Shown in pieces: positions 12,222 to 23,800 of a DNA stretch of 64,000 nt (position 1 is its first letter; the number at the start of each line of letters is the position of its first letter). Both the position numbers and the translations under genes were made by a program. The notes beneath the pieces are model-generated. The model was given only the letters and a program-made list of their open reading frames with translations, was not told where the DNA came from and did no database searches. This stretch comes from Heterocephalus glaber (taxonomy: Eukaryota; Chordata; Mammalia; Rodentia; Bathyergidae). The stretch is taken from the NCBI RefSeq assembly GCF_000247695.1, contig NW_004624734.1:10300658-10364657 (forward strand), given 5' to 3'.

Positions 12222-12307
12222 GTCAGCCCTGCACCCTCCTCAGAGCTGCCAGCCCCTTGCAGAAGGCACCCTCTTCATGGAAAGCCCCATGCAGTGGCCC
12301 CCTGGTG
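12222..12307 (+). other. FAM181A: FAM181A coding-exon 5' UTR after splice acceptor
   Basis: A good acceptor (pyrimidine tract 'ctgccttgtcccccag') ends at 12221, giving an exon start at 12222. The frame stays open upstream of the chosen ATG through this segment. A longer N-terminal isoform initiated in an upstream exon is therefore possible; longer isoforms are recorded for the human gene as far as I recall. A second AG at about 12242 is an alternative acceptor. Confidence 0.5.
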
Positions 12308-13180
12308 ATGGCATCCGACACTGATGTGAAGATGCTGCTGAATTTCGTCAACCTGGCGTCCAGCGACATCAAGGCCGCCCTGGACAAGTCCGCACCCTGC
12401 CGCCGCTCTGTGGACCACCGCAAGTACCTGCAGAAGCAGCTCAAACGCTTCTCGCAGAAGTACTCCCGGCTCCCAAGGGGCCTTCCTGGCAGGGCAGCTG
12501 AGCCTCACCTGAGAAGGGGACCCCAGGACCGGCCCGGGCGGCTGGCCCTCCATCCCGGCCCCGATTCCAGCCCTGGTGGGGGTGGGGGCTGCAAGGAGAA
12601 GGCTTTGGGGAGTCCCTTTGGGGAGGAATGTCTTTCCAAGGAGCAGAACCTCCAGGGCCCAGGAGCTGCCAAGCCTGGCCAGGTGCCCATGCGGAAAAGA
12701 CAGCTGCCTGCTTCCTTCTGGGAAGAGCCGAGGCCCACCCACAGCTACGCCATGGGGCTGGAGGGGGGACTGGGCCCTAGGGAGCGATCTCCCTATGAGA
12801 GTAAGAAAAATTGCAAGGGCTTGGAGTCCATGGTGCCTGAGGCTGCCCCAGGGCCCATGTCCCCAAGGGCACTGGCTGACAAGGAGCCACTCAAGATGCC
12901 CGGGGTCTCCCTGGTCGGCTGTGTTGATGCTTGGAGCTGCTGCCCCTTCCAGTACCATCGACAGCCTATCTACCCTGGCCCTCCAGGGGCCCTGCCTCCG
13001 AGCCCCATGCCCAGCCTTGGCCTGTGGAGGAAAAGCCCAGCTTTGCCCCCAGAGCAGGCCCACTTCTGCAAGCGCGTGGATGGCCCAGGGCAGAAGGTGT
13101 ACAGACCCGTGGTTCTGAAGCCTATCCCCACCAAGCCAGCCATGCCCCCACCCATTTTCAACATCTTCGGCTACCTCTAG
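12308..13180 (+). CDS. FAM181A: FAM181A, single coding exon, 290 aa
   Basis: The protein begins MASDTDVKMLLNFVNLASSD, the conserved FAM181 N-terminus. It carries the basic segment VDHRKYLQKQLKRFSQKYSR at about residues 35-54 and ends in the conserved proline-rich tail ...PPPIFNIFGYL. Residues 126-141 (VPMRKRQLPASFWEEP) closely resemble the YAP omega-loop that binds TEAD factors, with the key LP..F pattern at L133, P134 and F137. FAM181A and FAM181B have been reported as TEAD interactors. The middle is low-complexity Gly/Pro-rich. The ATG at 12308 has a strong context (G at -3 and +4) and starts at the family's conserved Met. At 290 residues it matches the ~290-residue form of the family. The gene has one coding exon and converges with ASB2. 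It is intact, with no odd features. The cellular role is poorly known, with expression described mainly in developing nervous tissue. Confidence 0.96.
   Translation: MASDTDVKMLLNFVNLASSDIKAALDKSAPCRRSVDHRKYLQKQLKRFSQKYSRLPRGLPGRAAEPHLRRGPQDRPGRLALHPGPDSSPGGGGGCKEKALGSPFGEECLSKEQNLQGPGAAKPGQVPMRKRQLPASFWEEPRPTHSYAMGLEGGLGPRERSPYESKKNCKGLESMVPEAAPGPMSPRALADKEPLKMPGVSLVGCVDAWSCCPFQYHRQPIYPGPPGALPPSPMPSLGLWRKSPALPPEQAHFCKRVDGPGQKVYRPVVLKPIPTKPAMPPPIFNIFGYL
12683..12730 (+). other. FAM181A: YAP-like TEAD-binding omega-loop in FAM181A
   Basis: Residues 126-141 align without gaps to the YAP/TAZ omega-loop (VPMR.R.LP.SF). The conserved hydrophobic Leu-Pro and Phe positions contact TEAD in YAP. Trp follows the Phe here, where YAP has a second Phe. 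Confidence 0.8.
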
Positions 13181-13590
13181 CTAGGCTGCCAGGGTCTGGG
13201 CCACCTCCTGCGGCCTGCGGGACATCAGGGACCCAAGGAGCTGTCTCTGGAAGGAAGGGGCTGGGCAGAGGAGTGGCCTGGGCATTCCAAAGGCCCCTTC
13301 CCTTTGTGCATTCTGAGGACAGTCTTGGGGCAGGGGTTTCTCAGGCAGTCACTGGCTCAGACCCTGCAACTGTGGGGCTGGACAGGGCTGGCCTCTCCCC
13401 AGCCCAGCCAGACCCCACCAGATCCTTCCCTGACCCTGTGCAGACCACCGGCAGTGGGACCTGGCTCAGCCCACCAGCCACCCAAATGCCACTTACACAC
13501 CCACTGTTTAAGCCAATTTCAGTTGTTGTTCTTTTTGTTCTTTGTAAATATTGAGAATGTTAATAGAATAAAGACATTTCTTTTGCAGTT
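13181..13590 (+). other. FAM181A: FAM181A 3' UTR
   Basis: About 0.4 kb from the stop codon at 13178-13180 to just past the AATAAA hexamer at 13567-13572, with a T-rich stretch at 13521-13547 before it. The short UTR fits the single-exon coding layout. The cleavage site was not determined. Confidence 0.75.
13567..13572 (+). terminator. FAM181A: Poly(A) signal AATAAA, FAM181A
   Basis: A canonical hexamer 387 bp after the stop, followed within 30 bp by T/GT-rich sequence ('catttcttttgcagtttcc', 'cttgggtgtc'). Confidence 0.8.
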
Positions 13591-13959
13591 TCCACATCTT
13601 GGGTGTCATGCAGTGGAATGGTCCCCAGACCCATGAAGTCCTGGCTGTGCCCAGGGTGAATGCTGCTTAGTGGGGAGGCCAATAGTAACCTGAAGCCTGG
13701 GTGATACCTAGAGCTGGCCTCTGTTCAAAGGAAGGAGGGTGGGCGGTGAAGGACTCTGGCCCACGTGTCAGAAGGCAGAGGCTGGGCAGGCCTGGGTTGC
13801 TGGAGGGCCTGAGCTACTCTGGATCCAAGGGAAGTGGAGCTACCGGTGCAGCCCTGCTGTGTGAGCCCAGCCCAGGTCAGAGGAAGATAGGCCCAACCAG
13901 GAGTTCAGTCCCTTGTGAGTGAAACAGGTCGCTTGGTGGTTTGTCCAAATTGTTTTGTG

Positions 13960-14150
13960 GTTGTTTTTTGTGTGTGTGGTTCTGGAGATTGAATCTAGGG
14001 CCTTTGCACTCAGCTACATCCCTGGCCCTTTCTAAAAATTTTTTGTTTTGAAGAAAGTTCTCACAAAGTCACTAAGTTGCCTCTGGCTGAGCTTGAACTT
14101 TTGATCTTCTTGTCTTAGTCTCCCAGAGTCTGGGATCACAGGTGTGTCTT
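13960..14150 (-). repeat. B1-ID composite SINE (reverse)
   Basis: On the plus strand an inverted ID end ('tctggagattgaatctaggg ... gctacatccctggcc') is followed by a T-rich linker and an inverted B1 ('cactaagttgcctctggctg ... gggatcacaggtgtg'). Confidence 0.8.
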
Positions 14151-16826
14151 CAAAGCTGGTCAAATCCTCCCTCTTTTAAGCACAGTCTTTGGTTCTACAT
14201 CCACAGGCAAAAGAACAACCAAAAAACCTCACAGAAAACAAAATACAAAAACACCCAAGCAACCATCCCTAGCTAAATCAGATCCTCGGTTCCGTGCTGA
14301 TGGCTCCCAGGCCTGGGCACCTTGCAGCACCTGTGAATGGGCTATGAGGCTTCTGCCTGGGACAGTGCACAGAAAGGGGCGCCAAAGCTGCCCTGAACTT
14401 TGCCCTGAGAGTGCCAGACTGGCAAAGCCACTGGAGGGGCCTCCACTGCTCACTGTCCTGTGTTGTTCTGCAGACAGAGGCTGGGCCCTTGGGGTGCAGA
14501 GCTGCTCAGTTGATGAACAGTGCTTATGACTCAGCCTGGTGCAGGGGCCAGCCTGGCTGGAGACCCTGCCTTGATCAGCTGCAGGACGCTGGATAAGCTA
14601 GGTCTCACTCTGGGCTTAGTCTCCTAATCTGTAGCATGGGGCTGAGAGCAGGTGTACTGACCTCTTCTGCACCCCAGGATCTCTCCTTTGGATCCTCCCT
14701 GGCAACTCGAGGTCAAAGATGAGCAGCTGCCCAGGGCCCCTCTGCCCTGCCTAGTTTTCTTCCAAGTTGTCACCAGAGCAGGGAGTCCGAGGGAGCAGCA
14801 GCTCACTCATGGGGAAGTAGGCAGGCTTCTGGTGGTTTAAGTCTCATGGCATCAGAAGACTTCAGGGCCACAGATCCTGGTGTGACACAAGCAGACTTGT
14901 TCTGAGCAACTGTCTGGCACACAGGAGGGGGAGATACTCAGCCTGGACCCCTAGCTTTGGACATCTTGGCCTTAGAGTGATAAGAGGCTGGATGAAGCAT
15001 GTGCCCCACTTTGCCCGCTGTGTCATCATGCAGGCCCTCAAAACCAGTGTTTTAACCTCCAACCTGTATAGCAAAGCCTGCATGCTGGCCCTGGCCATCC
15101 AACCAGCTGTGTGATCTTGAGCAAATTACTTAACCTCTCTGTGCCATAATTTCCTTATCCACAAAATGTGGCCAGTCACAGACCTCACGCATGAGTTGCT
15201 GATGTGAATCTGCATGCCTGGTATCCTGTAGCACATATGTGCTCCCAAATGGCATCAGCCAGAAGTCTCCCCTCATGATATGTGGCAGTGCCTGTAGGCC
15301 CTGCCATGCTGATGGCTGAAGAATGTTTGTACAATACGCTGCCCATGGCAAAGGGGCTCCTGGACCTTCCAACCAACCACACTCCCTGAAGAACTCAACC
15401 TCAGTAGCCGTGTCTTCCCCCAGTACTGCCTGAGCCCAGACTGCTGAACTTCTGTCTGACACCAGCTTGTCCCTGCTGGGGCTCAGCTTCCCCATGGGAC
15501 GGCCCCAGTTCCATTTGTTCCAAAGTTGGGAGGCTTCTCTTTAAAGCAGGAACCTTACTGAGACTTTACCTGGGTAAAGAAGCCCATGGCACTGGTTCAC
15601 CCATTGGAAAACACCCCCAGGCACCTAGGGAAGCTTTGGTATTAAAAGCAAAGAGATAAACAAACAAACAGACAGAAAACAGCCCAGTACCAGTGGTAGG
15701 CACACAGCTCACCAAAATGTGAGCTGGGATGGTTAAAAGTAAAACCGAGGCAGCTGGGGCCTCCCACTTGCTCAGTCTCCAATTCCCACCCCAGGCCATG
15801 CATCTTGCATGAAATGGAATTGCTGCCAGACTTCCTGAGTGGCAAGGGTTCTGTGATGCTGTGCGACCTTCTGAGGCTGGAGACCCTCCCTGGGCTCGGT
15901 CACAGGGCATTGGGAGGTGGCAGTCTCTGTGGAAGGTGACAGCTGTCAGTCCCCTTGATGGTAGTGATGGTCAAAATATGGACCACAGGGCGGCAATGAG
16001 CACTTACCCACCAGGACTGACCCACTGGCACAAACTTCAGGCCAGGCTTAGCTGTTGCATCATGGGAAGGCAGGACAAAGGCCTAAGAAGGTCACGGCTA
16101 GGCAAGTGGCTGCCCCATGCCATGACCCAGTGGTAGATGTATGTCATCAACATCATGAGAACCCAAATGCACACTGGCCTGGAGCCAGTGCTCCCCCACT
16201 GGCCCAGCTGCTTATTTTCTGAAGGCCAGAAACTATCCTTAACCTTGATGAAGACCCTACCAGATCCTGGGGGGGGGGGCAGATGCAGGCTCTCAGCAAG
16301 GTGGCCTGCTCTGGTGTGGCTGTGGAGTGGCCCAGACCACAGTGGCTTTAGCCACACACACGCAAAGCAAACATGATAAGTTACTGCAACTCCCATGGAA
16401 ATGGTGTGCTAGGTCTCAGCCAGGGACCCAAGAAAACCCTACGACAGCAGTGACCCTCCTGCCTGGAATGAGATGCTGCTTCTGCCTGGCTCACCCCACA
16501 GGATGCCCGAGGGCCAGGGCTTCAAGCCTTTGGAAGAGTTGATTGTGGCTATTGCTCCAGCACCATTTCTTACAATAGCCAGGGTTAACCTTTTCCCCCA
16601 CCAATAGCTACTTTTGCAGCAAAACAGGGGCAAGCAGGAGTGTCAGGAAATCAGTGTGTAAGACAATCCTAGGTGTTGGGAGACTCATGGGCACAGATAC
16701 CCTGCTTGTCGTGAAGCTCCTGTTTCCATGGTGATTTAACCAGGAAAGAAAACCAGTTGGGTAGTCAGGTATCTTCTGGTCAAGGCAGGAAACATCCTCT
16801 TGGAAGTTCTTTCAAAAGAGCAACGT
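14151..16826. other. Intergenic gap between FAM181A and ASB2 3' ends
   Basis: No gene is recognised. MIR-like cores in + orientation lie at about 14540-14655 and 15105-15180 ('gtgtgatcttgagcaaatta ... cctctctgtgcc'). There is a G-run at 16269-16279. Minus frames such as 15130-15495 overlap the MIR and are not conserved coding sequence. Confidence 0.5.
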
Positions 16827-17152
16827 CACGGTTTGGATCTTAATGTCCCCCAGAACTTCATGTGCTGAAGGCTTGGTACCCAGCTGGTGATGCTGTCGAG
16901 GGGTGATGGAGACTTCAGTAGGTGAGACCTGGTTGACAGTAGGTCACTGGCCTCTCTCTCTCCCCCTCCCCTCTTTGCTTCCTGGGCACTATGAGGCAGG
17001 TAGCTTTGCTCTGTGACCAACTGCCCACCACAGGCCCAAAGTGATGGGGCCACAGACAAAAACCTTTGAAACTGTGAGCGAAAATCAATCTTCCTTCCTA
17101 AAAGCTGGGAATCTCACATATTTCATCCCAGCAACAGAAAGCTACCTAACAC
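16827..17152 (+). repeat. MaLR-type solo LTR
   Basis: It begins 'acggtttggatcttaatgtc' and has the internal 'aactgtgagcgaaaatcaat' where MaLR LTRs carry the AATAAA-like region (here degraded). It ends 'agcaacagaaagctacctaa'. No internal retroviral sequence flanks it, so it is a solo LTR just past the ASB2 poly(A) site. Confidence 0.65.
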
Positions 17153-17264
17153 ACCCAACACAGATGACAGATTAGGGGTCCACATACCCTTTCCCCACCT
17201 GCTCAGCCGGGAACAGGGGTGAGGACCTCAGGCCTCAGGGAAGTCTGGCGAGAAGAACTTCGCT

Positions 17265-17738
17265 CTGCAGGGCCTCACATGTGCAACATTTATTGTACTC
17301 AGAGGAGCCCCCGGGACCGAGGGTCCCTCCCTGGCTGAGATCCGGTGGAGGGTTTCACAGAGACAGGTAGGGGTGCAGGGAATGCTCTGAAGAGAGGTCC
17401 TTCTGGAAAGGCAAACTCGTTCCTAGAAGGTCTCCAGCCACAGTTCAGGTGGAGGCTGGGGACCCTCCGTGGCCCCTCCTTTTCCCAGACCACCTTGAGT
17501 TCTGCCCTGGACAGAGGTCTTTGCCATTTGGTCTGGGATCAACTCAACAATTTGCAAACGCACGATTCTTCTCCTACTGGACACACTGTGCTCTCCACTC
17601 TGAACAGAGTGCTGGTGCAGACCCGGCTGAGAGGGAGACAACCTGCAGCCCTGTTCTGTCTCCAGTGCCCTTGAACCGGGGATGCTGCCATCTTGCCATG
17701 GAAACAGTCAAGGGGCCACTCCTTTTTCCCAAGGCCCA
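17265..17738 (-). other. ASB2: ASB2 3' UTR
   Basis: Sequence from the stop codon down to the reverse-strand AATAAA at 17289-17294, about 0.45 kb. There is no repeat inside, and the MaLR LTR begins beyond it. The end coordinate is inferred from the hexamer. Confidence 0.7.
17289..17294 (-). terminator. ASB2: Poly(A) signal AATAAA, ASB2
   Basis: The plus strand reads tttatt within 'caacatttattgtac', giving AATAAA on the minus strand 445 bp after the ASB2 stop codon. It is the first canonical hexamer after the stop. Confidence 0.75.
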
Positions 17739-17875
17739 CTACTGGGTGTTCTCATATTTCAGGTATCTAATCAGCCTGCCCGGGAGTGGCAACGTGTCCA
17801 AGAGTTTTAGACGACATTTCCCAACGGCTTTTCGAACCTGCAACCGGCAAAGGTGAGCCAGAGGTCTTGGAGGTT
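17739..17875 (-). CDS. ASB2: ASB2 exon 9: SOCS box and C-terminus
   Basis: It is too short to stand out as an open frame but is clear by homology. The acceptor is 'tttttccag' with exon start at 17875. The encoded end contains the Elongin-binding BC box (PLAHLCRLQVRKAV) and the cullin-5 box (LLDTLPLPGRL), and finishes ...RYLKYENTQ with TAG at 17739-17741. Relative to the human sequence I know there are small changes (Q for R, and C/L in GKCRLK for Y/I) outside the key Leu/Cys positions. Confidence 0.95.
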
Positions 17876-20800
17876 CTGGAAAAATGCGAGAAAGAGAGAT
17901 GCTGACTGTCGTTTGCACCCCACAAAGGTGCGCATCTGTGATCTCAGCCCATGGAGGATGCCCAGCAGGTGTGGCTGGCTATGAGAGAGGTGCCTGTCAG
18001 GGGTAACCCCAGTTCCTGCGGCTGAAGAGCCTGGAAGGGAACTTCCCACTGTCACAGCACCCATTTACACTACCCCAGGAAGTAGACAGGGGAGATGCCA
18101 CACCCACTTCCCAGGCAGGAAAACAGGTTCATGAGCTTCCTGGTCTTGTCCAGATGTTCCTGGGATAAGGGCTCACATCCCACTCATTTGTGCAACTTCC
18201 TCTTCACCTACAGCCTGGATCACCAAACAGCCTCATTCAGCAAAGGAGTCTGAAGTTTCAGATGTGGAATTCCACTGCAGGCTCCTGCTGATGCTGAGAG
18301 GCCAGGGGAAAGGAGCAGGACCCCCAGACCCCACCTAGCTGCAACTCCACAGTCCCCTGGAATGCCTTGTCCAGTGCATTTTTATCAGCTGAAAGGTTGG
18401 GGTGGGAGAGGCAGGGCTAGGGACTCACATATTGAACAGTGAGTGGGTAATTTATTTGGGCACAGGGAGGATGTTTGTTGGATCAAAGAATGCCATTTGT
18501 TCATTCATTCATTCATTTATTCAACAAGCACACGCTGGGCTTCTTGGCCTGCTGAGGCCAGTGTGGGGCCCATTGGTGCAGGAGTTCCTGCCCAGGGCAG
18601 AGGGGAAGGACCATACCGGATGGTGCCTTCTGTGCTGGGTTCCGAAGGGCAGGCAGGAATTTGCCAGGTAAGGAAGGGAGGCAAGGGCATCGTAAGTAGA
18701 GAAAACAGCACATGCCAGGCCCAGAGGCCACTGCAGCCTCAGGGAGCATGGGGGACAAGGGGTGTGGAGAGGCCTGTGGCTGAGCACGGCCTAGCCAGGG
18801 GTCCATGCCCCTTTGTGGTGTTTCTGATGCTCCCACTGCCTTCTGATGCCACTTAGGACAGAGGCCCCTGCTGGGAAGGCAGCACCTGCCCTGTGGGAGG
18901 GATGCAAAAAGCCACTGAGGGCACAGGACATGCAGCCCTGAAGGCTGGGCGGGTGAACTGAGGGCCACTGCCTGCCACCTCCCGGGGTCTCTGTCTGCTT
19001 TCTCCCCAGAAAAACCATGGCAGCACCCAAGCATCAAATGCAAAGGCAGGTGGAGAGTTTTGCAGGCAGAAGAGGCTGTAAAGTCACTGAGATAGGCACT
19101 GGTTCAGAATCATCTGCTTCACTAAGGTCTCCGCACGCGCTATGCTGGACCTCCGGGGAAAGGGAGAGGAGAGGACAGGACCCGAGGTCCGCACATCTAG
19201 GTGTGCACCACTCCACCCTCTAGTGGCCAAGGATGGTGGTGCCCGCAGTCAGTTACTCAACAGTCAATGAACTTTCTCATTGGGAGCTGGGCCCAAGGGA
19301 GTGGGCAAATTCACGCCACCCTTCCCCTGACATTGTCTCACTAACTTTACAAAGACATCAACTCCGCTGCTTTTCAGGCCCTGCACCAATGAGAGGCCAG
19401 GGGAAAGGAGCAGGAGTGAGGATCCAGGAGGAGCTTGGTGAGCGAGAGCTGGGCCCTGGTGGGTGACACAGCATGGTCTCATCTGAAGACAGGGGCCAGG
19501 CACCCCCATTCACACTCCTGAGCCTGCCCAAACCCCTCTGCTCAGTGGGTGGGGTCTGCAGAGCTCAAAGCCTGTCTATCTCCTGGACCAGGGCTGCTCC
19601 AGAGGCAGCCTGCAGGCCAGCAGCGTCGGCCCCTCTAGGCGGCAGGCAGGATGCAGACTCTCGGGCCTGTGGCAGGCCTCGGGGCCAGAAGCCGTCTTTG
19701 GGTAAGAGGCCCAGGTGAGTGCCCTGTCCATGCCCCCTCGCACCATCCTCCCCACCTGCCACGCTGCCTCTCTGTGGCCCCAAACGTGGGCGACAGACTC
19801 CACAGGCCCCTCGGGGAGCCAGGGATATTCTGAATAGTGTGGGAAGATTTCACGGAGGGGGTAACCTGCCTTGGTCAGGCCCAGGTTGGGATCCCAGCTC
19901 CATCACTGCCTGGCTTCGGGACTCTGACCAAATGGGGCCTGGTCACCCAAGGGGGCACTGACACTGTCTGCAGCAGCACAGCATAGGCCCGGCACTGGGA
20001 GGTTAGTTGCAGTGGCATTTCGGAGGCCTGGGGCCATGGCGGTGGGCCTACCTGCCTTCTCCTTGATCACCGCCCACTCCTCAAAGCTGTCGATGTGTTC
20101 CTTCAGCCGAGAGCAGAGCTGTACGTTGCCCACGTAGTCCAGAAGCACATCGATAATGGGCCCTGCCCAGCGGCTCACCTCCGGGGCCGACAGGATCTCG
20201 CAGAACTGAAAGGGAGTGGTCATCCTTCAGGTGGGCCCTGAGTGTGTGGAAGACAGACTCCCGGCCTCCCTTGGCTCCTACAAACCATGCCCCACACAGT
20301 CCCTTCTCAACACAGGCCTCTGTGCCTACAGCAGAAAAGATGGACAACCTGGGCATGTTACACCATCTCTGAGCCTCAGCTCCCTTGTATATAAAATGGG
20401 TATATGAGCTGGGTGGAGTGGTACAGGCCTGTAATCCCAGCACTCTGGGAGGCTGAGTCAGGAGGATTGCAAGTTCAAGCTCAGCCTGGGCAATTTAGCA
20501 CAACCCTGTCTCGAAATAAAGAAAAAAGGGCTGAGGATGCAGTTCAGTGAGAAGGCCCTGTGTTCAATCCCCAGTACAGTTAAGTAAAATTTAAAAATAG
20601 AAATTAAGAAGTCTATGGCACCCCTTTCAAGGGGATTTTTCAAATGAGGATTCAGGTACTAGGAACGTGGACTTCTCTGCCCACAGTAGGGAGCCCACAG
20701 CGCTGCCCATTTGCCATGACAGTGATCTCCAACAGAAGAGTGTTTCCAGCTTCCTTTTCGCTCTAAGTGCCGACTTCCAGGGGACACCTGGGGCAGGTCC

Positions 20801-23800
20801 TGCCTCTAGGCCACTGGCCTCCTGGACCTTCCTGACCTCCCGCCAGCCTGCTCTGGTTGCCCCCTGCTGGATCCTGTCCACTTAACCCGGATCCTAGGTG
20901 TAAATTTGCTTAGAGTAAGGAGTCCTTAGTTTTGCTGAGTTCCTGCCAATCCCCTGCTCTACAGTTAGTTCCATATGTCTCCCAACGTGCTGAACCCACA
21001 TACGGATTTCATCTTGCACGTGAACCAGGCTGCTCTGCTGTCCCTGAAGGTGCTAACCAGCAATTCCGGGCTCCAGACTCTGCTGGCTACTAGTTAACAT
21101 CCCCACAAAGCACACTAACCACTAATCCACACTCCCTCCGAAGCGCACTGCCTGTCACCCCACACTGCTTCTGAAGCTAGTCCACCACCCTGCCATACTG
21201 CAGTCCACACTCGCGCCAAGGTGTGTCAGCCACCAGTCCACATCGCCTCTAAGGCAAGCCTGTGGACGCCGGCTCTGCCACCCTCCAGCGCGCCTCTCCA
21301 TGGGGCACCTGGACCATGCCGGGCGCCTTGTCCGTGGTGTAGGCTTCGCTGAACCTGCTGGAGCGCTGCGGGGCAGGCGGGTGTGGGCCGTTGCCGTATA
21401 GGCAGGAGAAGCAGGGCTCGCCATCGCAGCCGAGGTCCAGGAGGAACTTGAGCAGCGACAGGCACTTCATGGAGAACATGATGGTGGCCGGGAAGGTCGT
21501 GGGGTGCGTGGCGATGTAGGCGTCGATGTTGGCGCCGTGGTCCAGCAGCAGCTGCATGGTGCGCAGGCAGCCGTGGCGGATGGCCACGAGCAGCGGGTTG
21601 ATGAGGTCGCGGTTGGGGTCGGCGCCGGCCTGCAGGAGCAGCTCGGTGGCGTACACATTGTTGTTGACCACAGCGAAGTAGAGCGCCGAGCTGCGGCGGT
21701 CTTCATAGAGGCGCGAGCGCTCCGGAGCCAGCGGCGCGTTCACGTCGAAGCGCGCGCCCAGCAGCGCCTCCAGCACCCCGTCGTTGTTGCGCTCAGCAGC
21801 CAGGTGCAGCGGACTGATGCCACTCCTGCGCACGCGCGTGCGGCTCGTCACTGGCAGCAGCATCTGCACTATCCTGGATTGGGGGAAGCGGGCGGGACGC
21901 ACGGGGTCACCAGAAGGCCAACACTGGGTGGCCGTGGGGGTGGGGTGGGGTGGGTTGGGGTGTGACTCCGCCAGGAGGGGGCGCCAAGGGACCGCTGTGC
22001 TCACAATTAGCACGTGGGTGAGGGGGTGTCAGCCACTGGCCCCACTTTACAAATAAGGAAACAGAGCCTCTGAAAGCTCCAGCTAGATTCTGACAGTCAC
22101 ATAGTCCGTAAAGGGTGGCGCTGGGCTGCAAACTCAGAACCTTGATCTCCGGAGTCTGAACTCCTAAAAACCTCAGCTCCTGCTGATTTATTTCAGGCTA
22201 TAGAAGGTTGCTTGCCCATTCTCAGCACAGTACTCTGGAGAATTGGCTGGGGGGCCCCCAAAGCAAGCTACTCGCTGCAGGAGGCAGCAGAGACCAGTGA
22301 TGGAAAGGGAATTTTATCTTTACAAGAACCCACAAAGCATGCATCATGTCTTCTGTTCCATTCTGCAGATGAGAAAAATCAAAGCTTGGCGAGGTTAAAG
22401 CACTTGCTATGGCTACGCCGTACAGTTGGGAGAGGTAAACCGGGATGTGTGGGGGCCGAGCTGTCCTGCATCCTGTCTTATGCCCTGGGACCCTGATGAC
22501 GCTGCTGGATCCTGGAGGACAGGAAGAGACAAACATGCCTGTCCCCAGTCTCTTCTGCCCCAGGCCCCAGTCACTCTGCTGTACTCAGCCTTCCCTCTCC
22601 TGTGAAACTCAAAGCCTCTTTTCCTGTAGGTGGACTCAGCTTCTTCCAGCCCTTCTGCATGCCTTTGATTGCTGGGGTTGGAGCTCCCTGTGACCCCTGG
22701 GCCTCTCTCCTGTTGACTCAGGCGCTGGTCTCAGCACTCTGCCTATACTAATCTTCGAAGCCCCCCCTAACCCTCTGAGGTGGTTACCTTATATTATCAT
22801 TTTCCAGATGAGGAAACACAAGTCCAGAGAGGGTATGTGATTTTCCCAAGGACACACAGCCAAGAAGTGATGGAGCCAGGCTGGTTGAACTGTGAGGCTA
22901 CGTTCTTAGCCACTCTCTACTTCTTGTGTAGCAGTCATGGTGACAAGGGCTGTCATGGGGAGTTGCAGTCTCCCCAGTGTGTTGACTTGCCTGCCTCATT
23001 TTACCTTCACTGCCACCCTGTGGAAGAGCCACACTAGTCCATGGCCTTCTTTTAACAGATGAGGTGCAAAGAGTTGCAGTGATGACTTGAAGGTCTTATG
23101 TCTCATCTTGGCTCTCTTCTCCTGAACCTCTGCCTCCTAGGCCCCTGCCACCAACCAGATTCCTCACCCTAATCTGTTCAATCCCTGCTGACAGGTGACC
23201 TCACTGCCTCGTGTGGGGCTCCAATGAGGTGGCCGTGGCCGAGAAGCAGGTGCCACCAGGCTCGTTCCCACGCCTGTAGCCTCCTGGCATGCCTGCCTCC
23301 CTCTGGCGTTCTTGGAAATCTGATGCCAGCAACCTCCTGCTGGGATATCAGTGGAAAGTATTATTATTGTTAGTGATGCTGTGTTTGGCTAAAATCTGCC
23401 TCTAAAACCTCAAAAGGAAATTCACACACCCAGGGGGCTAATTGCCTCCTAATTTCTATTTGTGCAGACTCTGGAGGTCTGACCTTGCTCCGAAGAGGTG
23501 CTGGTCAAAGGCAGGGCAGGGGCCTCACCCTGGACGGTGGCCATGGCCAACAAATGCTCTGTAACAGCCGTGACATGACATGCCCAAGCCCAGGAAAGGA
23601 CAGGGAGGGGGCTTCCCTGGGCTGCTGGCCCGCTGGGGCTGGTATCTCTGGCAGGCCACAGCTGGACTCCAGCAATCCCCTGCCGAACCAAAGGAAAGTG
23701 GCAGACATGTGGGAACTTGACGGGATGCAGCCTCAGGTCCCAGAACCATGTCTCAGTAGTACAATAAATTTTCTGATGGCCTTAGGCTTCTGCAGAACTT

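Larger units (their letters stand above)
20206..21308 (-). other. ASB2: ASB2 intron 7
   Basis: About 1.1 kb. It holds a + strand MIR end (about 20335-20400) directly followed by a B1-ID SINE (20406-20586). Near the 5' end of the intron there is a degenerate tandem repeat (21085-21262). Confidence 0.8.

Noticed and set aside
12086..12307. Upstream in-frame extension of FAM181A to an ATG at 12086
   Set aside because: It crosses the splice acceptor at 12221, so most of it should be intronic. The conserved family start is at 12308.
21504..21965. 153-codon plus-strand frame opposite ASB2 exon 7
   Set aside because: Shadow of the CpG-rich ankyrin exon on the other strand. Its Val/Gly/Gln-rich translation has no homologue I know.
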